Part shown: positions 1-6,191 of the stretch, in pieces | Numbering within the stretch: the stretch's first letter is position 1 | Layout of the letters: every line of letters starts with the position of its first letter | Source of the DNA: Kiritimatiellia bacterium | Lineage (GTDB): Bacteria; Verrucomicrobiota; Kiritimatiellia; RFP12; UBA1067 | NCBI GenBank assembly: GCA_017459225.1 | Contig: JAFUDL010000260.1 | Coordinates: 1-9,757, forward strand | Length of the DNA: 9,757 nucleotides | Direction of reading: 5' to 3' | The notes under the pieces: model-generated | Told to the model about the DNA's origin: nothing | The model's database searches: none | Seen by the model: only the letters and a program-made list of their open reading frames with translations | Translations under genes and position numbers: made by a program

Positions 1-583
1 CACCTGAAACGCCGCACGGGGCGGATTTCGGGGCTTCCCGCGCCTCGTTGAGTTCGCGCGCCGCCGAGAGGAGTTGTTCGCGTTCCACCTCCGACAACGT
101 GGGGATGTGTGCAAACTCGCCCTGTATCGCAGTGTATCCTGAAGTCGGAGAGCAGAGGAAAAGTCCTCCTTCTCCGCGAGTTTCGATCAAAGTCGCAAGT
201 TTTGCGTTCCTCTCTCCTCTCGCCAGCTTCAGGTTGCCCTCTATCTTCGCTGCGGATCTATACAGGACATGGTACCCGCCCGACGGCGTGGTCTCCACGA
301 CGAGCCGGGAGAAGAGTCCGGGATCGACCTTTTCCTTCCAGCTCTCGTACAGCTCGCCGTGGTTGTCGACGTCCATGAACTCGAGGTTGCCCGACACCGA
401 TCCGGCGACGATGCACACCCCGTCCGGGTGGTTTCCGAACCACGCCTTGACCTCGTACTCGCTCGGCAGCCTCCCCGCCCACGTCTTCCACGCGCCGACC
501 GACGGACGCTTCTCCGCCCTGATGGCGGGAAGGACGCTCAGTCCGGCGGCGAGGTACGCCATAGCCGTCTCGACCGTGATCAT
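1..583 (-). CDS. Prim-Pol (bifunctional primase/polymerase N-terminal domain) protein, 3' part cut by window edge
   Basis: The 194 visible codons encode an archaeo-eukaryotic-type primase-polymerase domain of the sort found at the N terminus of phage and plasmid replication proteins, which primes DNA synthesis. Visible signatures in order: LPAIRAEKRPSVGAWKTW (residues 18-35), the metal-binding FMDVDN with D71 and D73, the TPSGGYH motif (99-105, with S101 and H105), and ETRGEGG (134-140), matching the family's acidic RGxGG strand. The ATG at 583 overlaps the preceding small membrane-protein gene by four bases (ATGA), so translation is probably coupled. A purine-rich stretch (GGCGAGAG) lies just upstream. 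The reading frame is open to base 1, so the rest of the protein, commonly a linker plus a D5/VirE-type helicase domain in this family, lies outside the window. The domain call is firm; the C-terminal architecture is unknown. Confidence 0.9.
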   Translation of the reverse strand, partial: MITVETAMAYLAAGLSVLPAIRAEKRPSVGAWKTWAGRLPSEYEVKAWFGNHPDGVCIVAGSVSGNLEFMDVDNHGELYESWKEKVDPGLFSRLVVETTPSGGYHVLYRSAAKIEGNLKLARGERNAKLATLIETRGEGGLFLCSPTSGYTAIQGEFAHIPTLSEVEREQLLSAARELNEAREAPKSAPCGVSG

Positions 584-771
584 CTCTCGCCCCCCCGTCC
601 GCCCTCATGCATCATCCTCTCGCAGATGATGGAGAACTGGTCCTGTGCCTTGCCGCCGGAATGCCGCGCCACGAACATGAGCAGCAGGAACAGGACGACC
701 GCGCCGACGGCCACGCCGACCACGCGGCAGACGATCTTCCACCGCCGCTCCAGCCTCTCCCACTCGTCCAT
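580..771 (-). CDS. Small single-pass membrane protein, unknown function
   Basis: This is a 63-residue protein of no family I recognise. It has a charged N-terminal helix (MDEWERLERRWK), one hydrophobic segment at about residues 17-35 (VVGVAVGAVVLFLLLMFVA), and a hydrophilic tail rich in Arg, Glu and Gly. The positive charges on both sides leave topology uncertain. It is probably real: a strong Shine-Dalgarno (AGAAAGGAAA) lies 6 bases before the ATG and overlaps the stop of the upstream helicase, and its own stop overlaps the Prim-Pol start as ATGA. It is placed inside a replication operon between helicase and primase. Its job could be membrane tethering of the replication machinery or a host-directed effect, but that is inference only. 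Confidence 0.7.
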   Translation of the reverse strand: MDEWERLERRWKIVCRVVGVAVGAVVLFLLLMFVARHSGGKAQDQFSIICERMMHEGGRGGER

Positions 772-777
772 GATTCG

Positions 778-786
778 TTTCCTTTC
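778..786 (-). promoter_or_regulatory. Shine-Dalgarno of the small membrane-protein gene
   Basis: The minus strand reads GAAAGGAAA, 6 bases before the ATG at 771. It overlaps the TAG stop of the helicase, which argues that the small gene is translated. It is the same motif that precedes three other genes of this operon. Confidence 0.7.
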
Positions 787-2549
787 TAAAACGGAAGGTC
801 GTCGAAGTCCTCGTACTCCTCCGCGTTGTCGTTCTGTCCGTTGACCGGACTGTTCTCAGGGAAGTCGCCGAGCTCGTAGCCGACGATCTCCGGGTACCGC
901 TTGCCGGCGACGCGCTTCACCGTGATGCGCTTCACCGTCCGCAGCAGACCCATGAAGTCCGCCTCGCACACGTCCTCTGCCCTGTCGGGGATGGGACACT
1001 CGGCCGACGCCCTCGCGGCCCACCACTTCTCGAACTTCGAGCGGGCGAAGCCCGTGTGTTCCGGGCAGACCCACTCCGAGAAGCTGCAGCCGTATGCGTC
1101 GTAGAGCGAACCCGGCTCGGCCTCGCATCTGTAGGTGACTCGGACCGTGCGCGGGGCGTCCTCCGGTGCATCGCGCTTGGTCCACACCTGGAAGAGCACG
1201 TCCGTCACGTCGTGCGTCTCGAGCGTGACCTCGCCGGAGAGTATCGCCGCGTTGTCGGCATGAGCCTCGTGCGTCCTCCTCTCCGCGTCCTGTCGCGGAA
1301 ACTGGTAGCCGCACTCCTTGCACAGCATGACGGAGAGCGGGACGAGCGACCGGCAATGCGGGCATATCTTCACGAGCGGCCCAGTCTCGCCGTTCGCCCT
1401 CGCGGGCTCGCGGACGTTCACGGCGTCGATCGGCCCGAAGCGCTCCACGTTCTTCCCGTAGTCGAGGACGAGGCATTCCGTCTTGCCCGTCTCGGGCGAG
1501 AGGCGGAAGCCGCGTCCGACCATCTGGATGTACAGCCCCGCGCTCGCGGTCGGGCGCAGGAGCGCGATGGTGTCGAGACGGCGGATGTTTGTCCCCGTCG
1601 TCATCACCGACACGTTGCAGCAGTACTTCAGGGGCGGCAGCGTCCCGCCGAAGAGGTCGACGGGAATCTCCTCGCCCTTGAGGCGGCGGATGATCTCGTC
1701 GCGCTTATCGTCCGGCGTGTCGCCCGTCACGATTGCGCACTCCTCGCCGGAGTACGAGGCGACGAGCTTCGCCACCTTCCTGCAATGCTCCACCGACGTG
1801 CAGAAGATGAGGCAGGCCTTGCGGTCTTTCGTCTTCTCCACGATCTCGCGGCATGCCGTTGCGACGAGGCGGTCTTCGCCCATCGCCTTCTCCACGTCCT
1901 CCGCCACGAACTCGCCGGCGCGGATGTGCAGATGGTCGAGGTCGGCGTTGGCGATGCCCGCCTTCGCCGTGATCTTCGACAGCCATCCCGCGTCGATCAG
2001 GTCCTTGACGTTCGCCTCGTAGCACACCTCGTTGAAGAGGTTTTCGGGGCGGCAGATGAGTCCGCCCTGCGTCCGGAACGGCGTGGCCGTCCATCCGACC
2101 ATGCGTACGTTCGGGTTCCTCGCCTTGGCGGCGTTGAGGAACGTCTGGTAGCGTCCCTCGCCGTCCGGCGGCACCATGTGGACTTCGTCGACCATGACGA
2201 GGTCGAAAGGCTCGAAGAGGTCGATCTTGTTGTAGATTGACTGGATGCCGGCCACAATGACCGGCTCCTTCGTGTCGCGCCTGTCAAGTCCGGCGGAATA
2301 CACGCCGACGGGCAGGTCGGGACAAAGCCCCTTGAGTTCCTTGCTGTTCTGGTCCACAAGCTCCTTGACGTGGGCGAGGATCAGCACCCGCCCGCGCCAC
2401 ACGTTCACCGCGTCGGCCGCGACCGACGCTATGCAGATCGACTTGCCTCCGGCGGTGGGGATGACGACGCACGGGTTGCCGTCCTTCCGGCGGAGGTAGT
2501 CGTACAGCGCGGCCTTCGCGTCAGACTGGTAGTCCCTCAGTTCGAGCAT
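786..2549 (-). CDS. Phage-type superfamily 2 DEAD/DEAH-like DNA helicase with zinc ribbon and SSB-like acidic tail
   Basis: A 587-residue ATP-dependent helicase. The N-terminal RecA lobe shows a Q-motif-like LRDYQ (4-8), a Walker A variant PTAGGKS (31-37), the Walker B box DEVH (121-124) and motif III TATP (154-157). The second lobe carries motif VI as MVGRGFRLS at about residue 345. A four-cysteine zinc ribbon of the pattern CxxC-x11-CxxC (CPHC then CKEC) follows at about 395-415. The next 140 residues include a WVCPEHTGFARSKFEKWW block that I have seen in phage helicases but cannot name. The last residues read YEDFDDLPF, very like the C-terminal tip of bacterial SSB proteins (E. coli DFDDDIPF). 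The start ATG overlaps the end of rusA by 13 bases and has GGAAAG upstream. It is the main unwinding activity of this replication module. Helicase identity is firm; the tail's meaning is inferred. Confidence 0.95.
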   Translation of the reverse strand: MLELRDYQSDAKAALYDYLRRKDGNPCVVIPTAGGKSICIASVAADAVNVWRGRVLILAHVKELVDQNSKELKGLCPDLPVGVYSAGLDRRDTKEPVIVAGIQSIYNKIDLFEPFDLVMVDEVHMVPPDGEGRYQTFLNAAKARNPNVRMVGWTATPFRTQGGLICRPENLFNEVCYEANVKDLIDAGWLSKITAKAGIANADLDHLHIRAGEFVAEDVEKAMGEDRLVATACREIVEKTKDRKACLIFCTSVEHCRKVAKLVASYSGEECAIVTGDTPDDKRDEIIRRLKGEEIPVDLFGGTLPPLKYCCNVSVMTTGTNIRRLDTIALLRPTASAGLYIQMVGRGFRLSPETGKTECLVLDYGKNVERFGPIDAVNVREPARANGETGPLVKICPHCRSLVPLSVMLCKECGYQFPRQDAERRTHEAHADNAAILSGEVTLETHDVTDVLFQVWTKRDAPEDAPRTVRVTYRCEAEPGSLYDAYGCSFSEWVCPEHTGFARSKFEKWWAARASAECPIPDRAEDVCEADFMGLLRTVKRITVKRVAGKRYPEIVGYELGDFPENSPVNGQNDNAEEYEDFDDLPF

Positions 2550-2920
2550 GTGCGCTTTCCGTTCTTCTTTCCGGTTTCATTGATTTCCTCGAGTTCGATG
2601 TACACGAGCCCCTCCGGCGGCACGGGATCTTCCATCCTGATGTCGATGCGCTTGATCTGCGAATCGTCCGCCATGAGACCCGCGTGTACGAGCGAGTCGA
2701 GGGTGCATTTGAGGATGTTGTCGAGATCGCGCCTGCGCGCGTCGGGCGGGTAGAACTCGCCGGTCAGCTTCACTGTACCGGCGAGCTTCGGGAACGCCCC
2801 GGCGAGGCGCGAAACGCACATCCTGCGGAAACGCCGGCCCTCGCGGCTGATAAGCACACGGGGGCCGACGTGCCTGTAGTAGCGGTTCACGCTCGGAGGC
2901 CAGGGCAGCTCGAACTTCAC
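2537..2920 (-). CDS. rusA: RusA-family Holliday junction resolvase
   Basis: A 127-residue protein, close to the 120 residues of E. coli RusA. It cuts four-way junctions made during phage recombination. It begins VKFELPWPPSVNRYYRH, where the PPSxNxxYR block is typical of the family. The catalytic acidic cluster is present as RRRDLDNILKCTLDSL (62-77) and ADDSQI (84-89). D65, D67, K71 and D86 sit at a constant offset of 5 from RusA D70, D72, K76 and D91. I chose the GTG at 2920 because the domain starts there, it overlaps the preceding gene's stop as GTGA, and upstream sequence in this frame reads as Arg/Pro-rich nonsense that is the neighbouring gene's shadow. The 3' end overlaps the helicase start by 13 bases. 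The short Lys-rich tail after residue 115 lies mostly in or next to that overlap. Confidence 0.93.
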   Translation of the reverse strand: MKFELPWPPSVNRYYRHVGPRVLISREGRRFRRMCVSRLAGAFPKLAGTVKLTGEFYPPDARRRDLDNILKCTLDSLVHAGLMADDSQIKRIDIRMEDPVPPEGLVYIELEEINETGKKNGKRTCSN

Positions 2921-3372
2921 GGCCTCGCCCACGGCGCGGCACCTCCTGCGGCGGAGCCGCCGGACTGCTGGGCTGGGGCGGCGGCGCTCTTCTTCGGCTT
3001 GTACGACTTGATGACGTTGCGCGTCGGGTCGTTCTTGTCGATGGCGACGGTAATCGTCATCGGGAGGTTGTGGAGCTGCGCCGTGTCGTTGAGCTGCTGC
3101 ACTCCAACGGCGCGGCAGATCGCGGAGAGCTGCTCGCGCCCGATGCGCTGCGCGTCGGGGCTGGTGCGATGCTCGAACGTGATCCACGAGAACACCTTGC
3201 GGCCCTTGCAGTCGCCGGAGATGATCTCGAACTCGAAGTTGAAGCCCATGCCGTTGCCGGACTTCATGGGCTTCGCCTCGGAGTTGGCGATGACGGCCTC
3301 GTATGTCCCCGCAGGGAGGGCGTCGAATGAGGATGGCTGGACTTCAGCCGCGTTGAACGATATGGTTGCCAT
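2917..3372 (-). CDS. DUF669-family phage protein, candidate ssDNA-binding protein
   Basis: A 151-residue protein opening MATISFNAAEVQP and continuing with PAGTYEAVIANSEAKPMKSG (about 20-39) and a FNFEFEIISGDCKGRKVFSW strand pattern (about 44-63), the recognisable layout of DUF669. Members are encoded in phage recombination cassettes beside annealing ATPases and are regarded as likely ssDNA-binding proteins; no enzymatic motif is seen. After about residue 126 the chain becomes a disordered Ala/Gly/Gln/Pro tail ending GGAAPWARP. It resembles an SSB tail in composition but has no acidic tip. An AGGAAAGGAAAA Shine-Dalgarno precedes the ATG. The stop overlaps the rusA GTG by four bases. Role assignment rests on neighbours (Sak4-like ATPase upstream, RusA downstream) more than on motifs. 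Confidence 0.85.
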   Translation of the reverse strand: MATISFNAAEVQPSSFDALPAGTYEAVIANSEAKPMKSGNGMGFNFEFEIISGDCKGRKVFSWITFEHRTSPDAQRIGREQLSAICRAVGVQQLNDTAQLHNLPMTITVAIDKNDPTRNVIKSYKPKKSAAAPAQQSGGSAAGGAAPWARP

Positions 3373-3379
3373 AGTTGTG

Positions 3380-3389
3380 TTTTCCTTTC
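3380..3389 (-). promoter_or_regulatory. Shine-Dalgarno of the DUF669 gene
   Basis: The minus strand reads GAAAGGAAAA, 7 bases before the ATG at 3372. It fits in the 21-base gap after the stop of the Sak4-like gene and supports that start. Confidence 0.7.
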
Positions 3390-3393
3390 CTGG

Positions 3394-4140
3394 TTACTTG
3401 GTTGCGTTGTTGCCGAGGCACTCCACGAACGCCGTCCACGAGAGGGCGAGTTCGGTCGGAAGCCCGTAGCGGTTCTTGGCGATGCAGGCCGGAGAGCCGT
3501 TCGTGCGGAGGATGCGTTCGCCTCCGTCCGCGCCCACGGGGGCGGCCTTGCCCGTCGTCGAGTCGACGCGCATCCGGCGCGTGGCGAAGAGGACGGCGTC
3601 CACCCACTCGCAGACGAGCGAACACGCGGCCTTGTGGAGACGCGGCGTGTAGCGGTCGTAGGAGGCGTGCTCCGGGTCCTCGAAGCGCTCCACCTTCGAG
3701 TGGGCGATGAGGACGACCGCCATGTTCCGCTTGGCGCGGATCTCGTTCAGGAGCGCGATGATCTGCCGCCAGTACGTGAGGGCGTGTGTGTAGCCCTTGC
3801 CGTAGCCGCCGTCGGCCTTCTCGATGCACTTCACGCCGTAGTCCGCGCAGACGCGGTCCCACACGAGGCGCTCCGTCCAGTCGAGCGAGTCGAGGCACAG
3901 CGTCTGGTAGTCGTGTTCCTCGTCGCGTATTGCCTTGAGCTGCGTGAGAAGCTCGTCGAACGACCCGACGAGCGGAAGCCTCGCGCAGTCGATCTCGGAG
4001 AGTCCGTCCTCTGTCTGGACGAACACGGCCTTCGGGGCGTTCGCCGCGAAGGTCGACTTGCCCACGCCCTCCGATCCGTAGATCATGAGGCGGGGCGGAA
4101 CTGGCTGTCTGCCCTTGATGACATTTTGCAGCAATGCCAT
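3394..4140 (-). CDS. Sak4-like phage RecA-fold ATPase (AAA_24 type), recombination/annealing protein
   Basis: A 248-residue P-loop ATPase. Walker A is GSEGVGKST (22-30), directly after a RLMIYG strand. Walker B is LCLDSLDW (81-88, D84). A VVLIAHSKVERF strand with a polar end follows, as in RecA-core proteins. Length and position match the Sak4 class of phage single-strand annealing/recombination ATPases, which work with a cognate SSB; here a DUF669 protein follows 21 bases later. The frame is open for 77 more codons upstream, but I chose the ATG at 4140: it has GAAAGGAAAA 5 bases upstream, the domain begins right after it, and the upstream part would overlap the nuclease gene in a nonsense-looking Arg-rich stretch. 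Sak4 and a generic AAA_24 nucleotide-binding protein cannot be separated by eye. Confidence 0.85.
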   Translation of the reverse strand: MALLQNVIKGRQPVPPRLMIYGSEGVGKSTFAANAPKAVFVQTEDGLSEIDCARLPLVGSFDELLTQLKAIRDEEHDYQTLCLDSLDWTERLVWDRVCADYGVKCIEKADGGYGKGYTHALTYWRQIIALLNEIRAKRNMAVVLIAHSKVERFEDPEHASYDRYTPRLHKAACSLVCEWVDAVLFATRRMRVDSTTGKAAPVGADGGERILRTNGSPACIAKNRYGLPTELALSWTAFVECLGNNATK

Positions 4141-4145
4141 TGTCT

Positions 4146-4155
4146 TTTTCCTTTC
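4146..4155 (-). promoter_or_regulatory. Shine-Dalgarno of the Sak4-like gene
   Basis: The minus strand reads GAAAGGAAAA, 5 bases before the ATG at 4140. It decides this start over upstream in-frame ATG codons. Confidence 0.75.
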
Positions 4156-4178
4156 GGTTTGTTTGTTTGCGTGTAGAA

Positions 4179-4211
4179 GAAAGCCCACCGGCTTGCGGCC
4201 GATGGGCTTTC
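4179..4211 (-). terminator. Strong intergenic hairpin, possible weak or partial terminator / mRNA processing site
   Basis: Arms GAAAGCCCA (4179-4187) and TGGGCTTTC (4203-4211) pair perfectly over 9 bases. After one mismatch, a 4-base CGGC/GCCG inner stem closes a 5-base loop. It lies between the nuclease stop (4236) and the Sak4-like start (4140). On the minus strand it is followed by TTCTAC rather than a clean U-run, so full intrinsic termination is doubtful. Attenuation, RNA processing or 3'-end protection of the nuclease message fit equally well. Confidence 0.5.
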
Positions 4212-4235
4212 GGAAGATGCTTGTGTGCGTTGGGA

Positions 4236-5057
4236 TCAGATCGTGTCGAAGATGCGAAGCTCCTCGTACCCTGTAGGCCACTCGTTCCGGCAGCGGCACT
4301 CCTTCAGGAGCGACATCGCCATCTGGTTGGTGGCCGCAGACTGGTCGAGCAGCCCGTCGGTTAGCTTCCACACGCCGCAGCGATAGGGTTCGCGCTTCTC
4401 GATTCCGATGATGTACGTGTCGGGCGCGACGCCGTCGGAAGCCGCCTTGAACACCTCGCGGTAGAACGCGAGCTGCTCCGGGTATCCGTACTTGCGGGCG
4501 TCCCGCTCGAAGAAGGAGAGGTTGTCGCAGGTCTTGAGGTCGACGATGACCGGCTTGCCCTCGAAGTCAGGGTTGAACCAGTCCATCCGGATCTGGCATG
4601 GCTCGCCGTTGAGGGCGATGCGGACCGTCCCCTCCGCGCGTCCGTGTTCGAGGAGCGCGTTGGCGACGGGGTGCAGGGCGACGCTCTGCTGGAGCTTCAG
4701 CATCCAGCCGAAGTCCTCGCTGGAGACGATGGGGCGTTTCTGCGATGCCAGCCACTCGCGGTAAGCCTTGGTGGTCTTGCCGAATGGTTCGCCGGTCTTG
4801 GGGTTCGTCGGCCCCGAGCTGATGAGGTACTCGGCGTCGAACTTCGCCCGTCCTTCGAGGATGAGCGTGTGCAGGGCGCGTCCCGTCTGGTACGCAGCCG
4901 TGTCCGTCGGCTCGATCTCGCCGGACATCCTCTTCCTGTACAGGCGCGGACACGCCCGGAAGTCGCCGAGCAGATGGCTCGACAGGAACTCGCCGCGCCG
5001 TGCGGCCTCGTGGTACTCGTCGGCCGGAATGTCGACGATGAATGGGTATCTATGCAT
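4236..5057 (-). CDS. PD-(D/E)XK exonuclease, RecE/YqaJ-like (DUF3799 type)
   Basis: A 273-residue nuclease, first gene of the phage recombination operon, expected to resect double-stranded ends to give the single strands used by the downstream Sak4-like ATPase. Visible features: LSSHLLGDFRACPRLYR (25-41), the SxSxLxxFxxCPxxY pattern of Cas4/RecB-like nucleases; TGRALHTLIL (58-67) with H63; E142; RMDWF with D159; the VDLKT core (172-176) with D173 and K175; and EQLAFY with Q195 and Y199. These are the full set of PD-(D/E)XK landmarks, so it should be active. I chose ATG 5057 because it has GAAAGGAAAA 7 bases upstream. The frame continues upstream to an ATG at 5186, but those 43 residues look unlike the family. 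Family is firm; exonuclease rather than other nuclease activity is inferred from context. Confidence 0.9.
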   Translation of the reverse strand: MHRYPFIVDIPADEYHEAARRGEFLSSHLLGDFRACPRLYRKRMSGEIEPTDTAAYQTGRALHTLILEGRAKFDAEYLISSGPTNPKTGEPFGKTTKAYREWLASQKRPIVSSEDFGWMLKLQQSVALHPVANALLEHGRAEGTVRIALNGEPCQIRMDWFNPDFEGKPVIVDLKTCDNLSFFERDARKYGYPEQLAFYREVFKAASDGVAPDTYIIGIEKREPYRCGVWKLTDGLLDQSAATNQMAMSLLKECRCRNEWPTGYEELRIFDTI

Positions 5058-5064
5058 GTTTTCG

Positions 5065-5074
5065 TTTTCCTTTC
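5065..5074 (-). promoter_or_regulatory. Shine-Dalgarno of the PD-(D/E)XK nuclease gene
   Basis: The minus strand reads GAAAGGAAAA, 7 bases before the ATG at 5057. The motif and spacing match the other operon genes and favour this start over the one at 5186. Confidence 0.75.
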
Positions 5075-5196
5075 GCGGAGGCTTCATTGCCCCCAGCGAC
5101 ACATTTACGGCTTTTGCGACAGTCATTTTCGGGTCTTTTTCAGGAAAGTTTCGGTCGCGCCCCAAAGTGCTTAATGATGTCTCCACAAGGCCATTA

Positions 5197-5205
5197 TGGT
5201 ATAAT
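5197..5205 (+). promoter_or_regulatory. Extended -10 promoter of the ABC-3C operon
   Basis: The sequence TGGTATAAT is a consensus extended -10 (TGnTATAAT). No good -35 is present at 16-18 bases upstream, which extended -10 promoters tolerate. Initiation 6-7 bases downstream would give a leader of only about 14 bases before the ATG at 5226. That leader lacks a recognisable Shine-Dalgarno. Confidence 0.6.
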
Positions 5206-5225
5206 ATATAGACGTTTTCCCAATC

Positions 5226-6191
5226 ATGGCAAAAAAGAGGACAGTCATTCCAAGGCGTAAGCCTCCTGACGCCGAGGCACGTGCAGCCTCGGTGCAGGGT
5301 GATTTATTCCAATTGGTTGCTCAAACGCCAGTCCCACCCGCACTGTCTCAATCATTTCGCGCATTGGGAATGGCGATAGGAATGAAGGCTGGCGACGTCT
5401 TGGAAACGTCCCCCGATGGCCCGATGCAGATTGTCACTGCCGACGGTACAGAACGGCAAGTCGCCGTAGAATCATCTGACCTGAAGATTCGTCTCTCGGT
5501 CTATGATTACCTCCGTGATTTCCATGCGATTGACGGCGAACTTGTCAAACGTGCGGTTGACCGCCTTGCAATGGTGTTCAAGAGCCATGTGGATAATTCC
5601 GTCCGGCTTGACCACGCAGGCTTCATAGAATTGATCCGTAATGTCGTTGATGCTGCCCGAAATGCACGGCTCGTTGACTACATCACCGAGGCAATGTACC
5701 CGTTGGATTCCCCGGCGTTTCGAAATCGGCAGAACCAGAGGCCTCTCCATGTTAAACAACTTCTTTTCATAAAGCTCGACGATATGATGGACAACATTCT
5801 ACCTGCGATACGGGATCGGTTCAGGGCGGATGCGAATCTTCACCATTGGCTCAACGAAGGTCTTGTGACGGAGGATGGATACGAGGCATTCAAAGCCGAA
5901 CTCACACGTAAAAACCACGAGATTCGCACGAGGGTCGAAGATGAGCGGGGTGACGGCTTGCCACTTGATCATACTATGCGTGTTCCGGCCGAAAATAGAG
6001 GTCGCTTGATTTACTATAAATGCAAGGAGATAACCGGCGTGGCGTTGAATGGGCATGAGCCACCGCTCGGTTTTATCCGTGGTGCATTTGAAGACTTGGC
6101 TAACGACGAGAAAGACTGCAAGGTGTTCTGGCATCCCTACGGCGAGCAGGAGTTCTTCCCTAATCGTCCTGCGAAAGGAGAAGCTTTCTAA
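5226..6191 (+). CDS. ABC-three-component system CTD-type protein (first gene of the operon)
   Basis: A 321-residue protein that fits the C-terminal-domain (CTD) component of ABC-3C systems, which couples a sensor or effector to a Rad50-like ATPase. The first 40 residues are basic and Pro-rich, probably disordered, and include QGDLF (24-28), which looks like a bacterial beta-clamp binding pentapeptide. Residues 85-260 are helical with no catalytic motif I can name. The end carries the CTD hallmark: LGFIRGAFEDLAND (281-294) followed by FWHPYG (301-306), resembling the GxFHxLA...WHP pattern of these proteins. The start is bounded by an in-frame TAA inside the promoter -10. The stop overlaps the next ATG by one base (TAATG). 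I recognise no distinct N-terminal effector. The assignment depends partly on the two downstream genes. Confidence 0.75.
   Translation: MAKKRTVIPRRKPPDAEARAASVQGDLFQLVAQTPVPPALSQSFRALGMAIGMKAGDVLETSPDGPMQIVTADGTERQVAVESSDLKIRLSVYDYLRDFHAIDGELVKRAVDRLAMVFKSHVDNSVRLDHAGFIELIRNVVDAARNARLVDYITEAMYPLDSPAFRNRQNQRPLHVKQLLFIKLDDMMDNILPAIRDRFRADANLHHWLNEGLVTEDGYEAFKAELTRKNHEIRTRVEDERGDGLPLDHTMRVPAENRGRLIYYKCKEITGVALNGHEPPLGFIRGAFEDLANDEKDCKVFWHPYGEQEFFPNRPAKGEAF

Larger units (their letters stand above)
5058..5225. other. Divergent intergenic region between phage operon and ABC-3C operon
   Basis: This 168-base stretch separates the two opposite transcription units and marks the change in base composition. 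It holds the nuclease ribosome binding site at its left end and an AT-rich promoter at its right end. I see no convincing promoter for the leftward operon, no tRNA and no clear attachment-site repeat. A near-palindrome CCATTATGG (5191-5199) abuts the rightward -10 element and could be an operator half, but this is weak. Confidence 0.6.

Noticed and set aside
258..608. Minus-strand frame of 116 codons in the left part of the window
   Set aside because: Its product is an Arg/Gly-rich shadow; the neighbouring frame from 583 encodes a clear Prim-Pol domain across the same bases.
1056..2240. Long open frame (394 codons) on the plus strand opposite the helicase
   Set aside because: It is antisense to a helicase with all motifs intact, is rich in Arg, Val and Leu as expected of a GC-rich shadow frame, and shows no motif of its own.
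5058..5186. N-terminal extension of the nuclease to an ATG at 5186
   Set aside because: The added 43 residues do not resemble the family, and the ATG at 5057 has the same strong Shine-Dalgarno as other operon genes.
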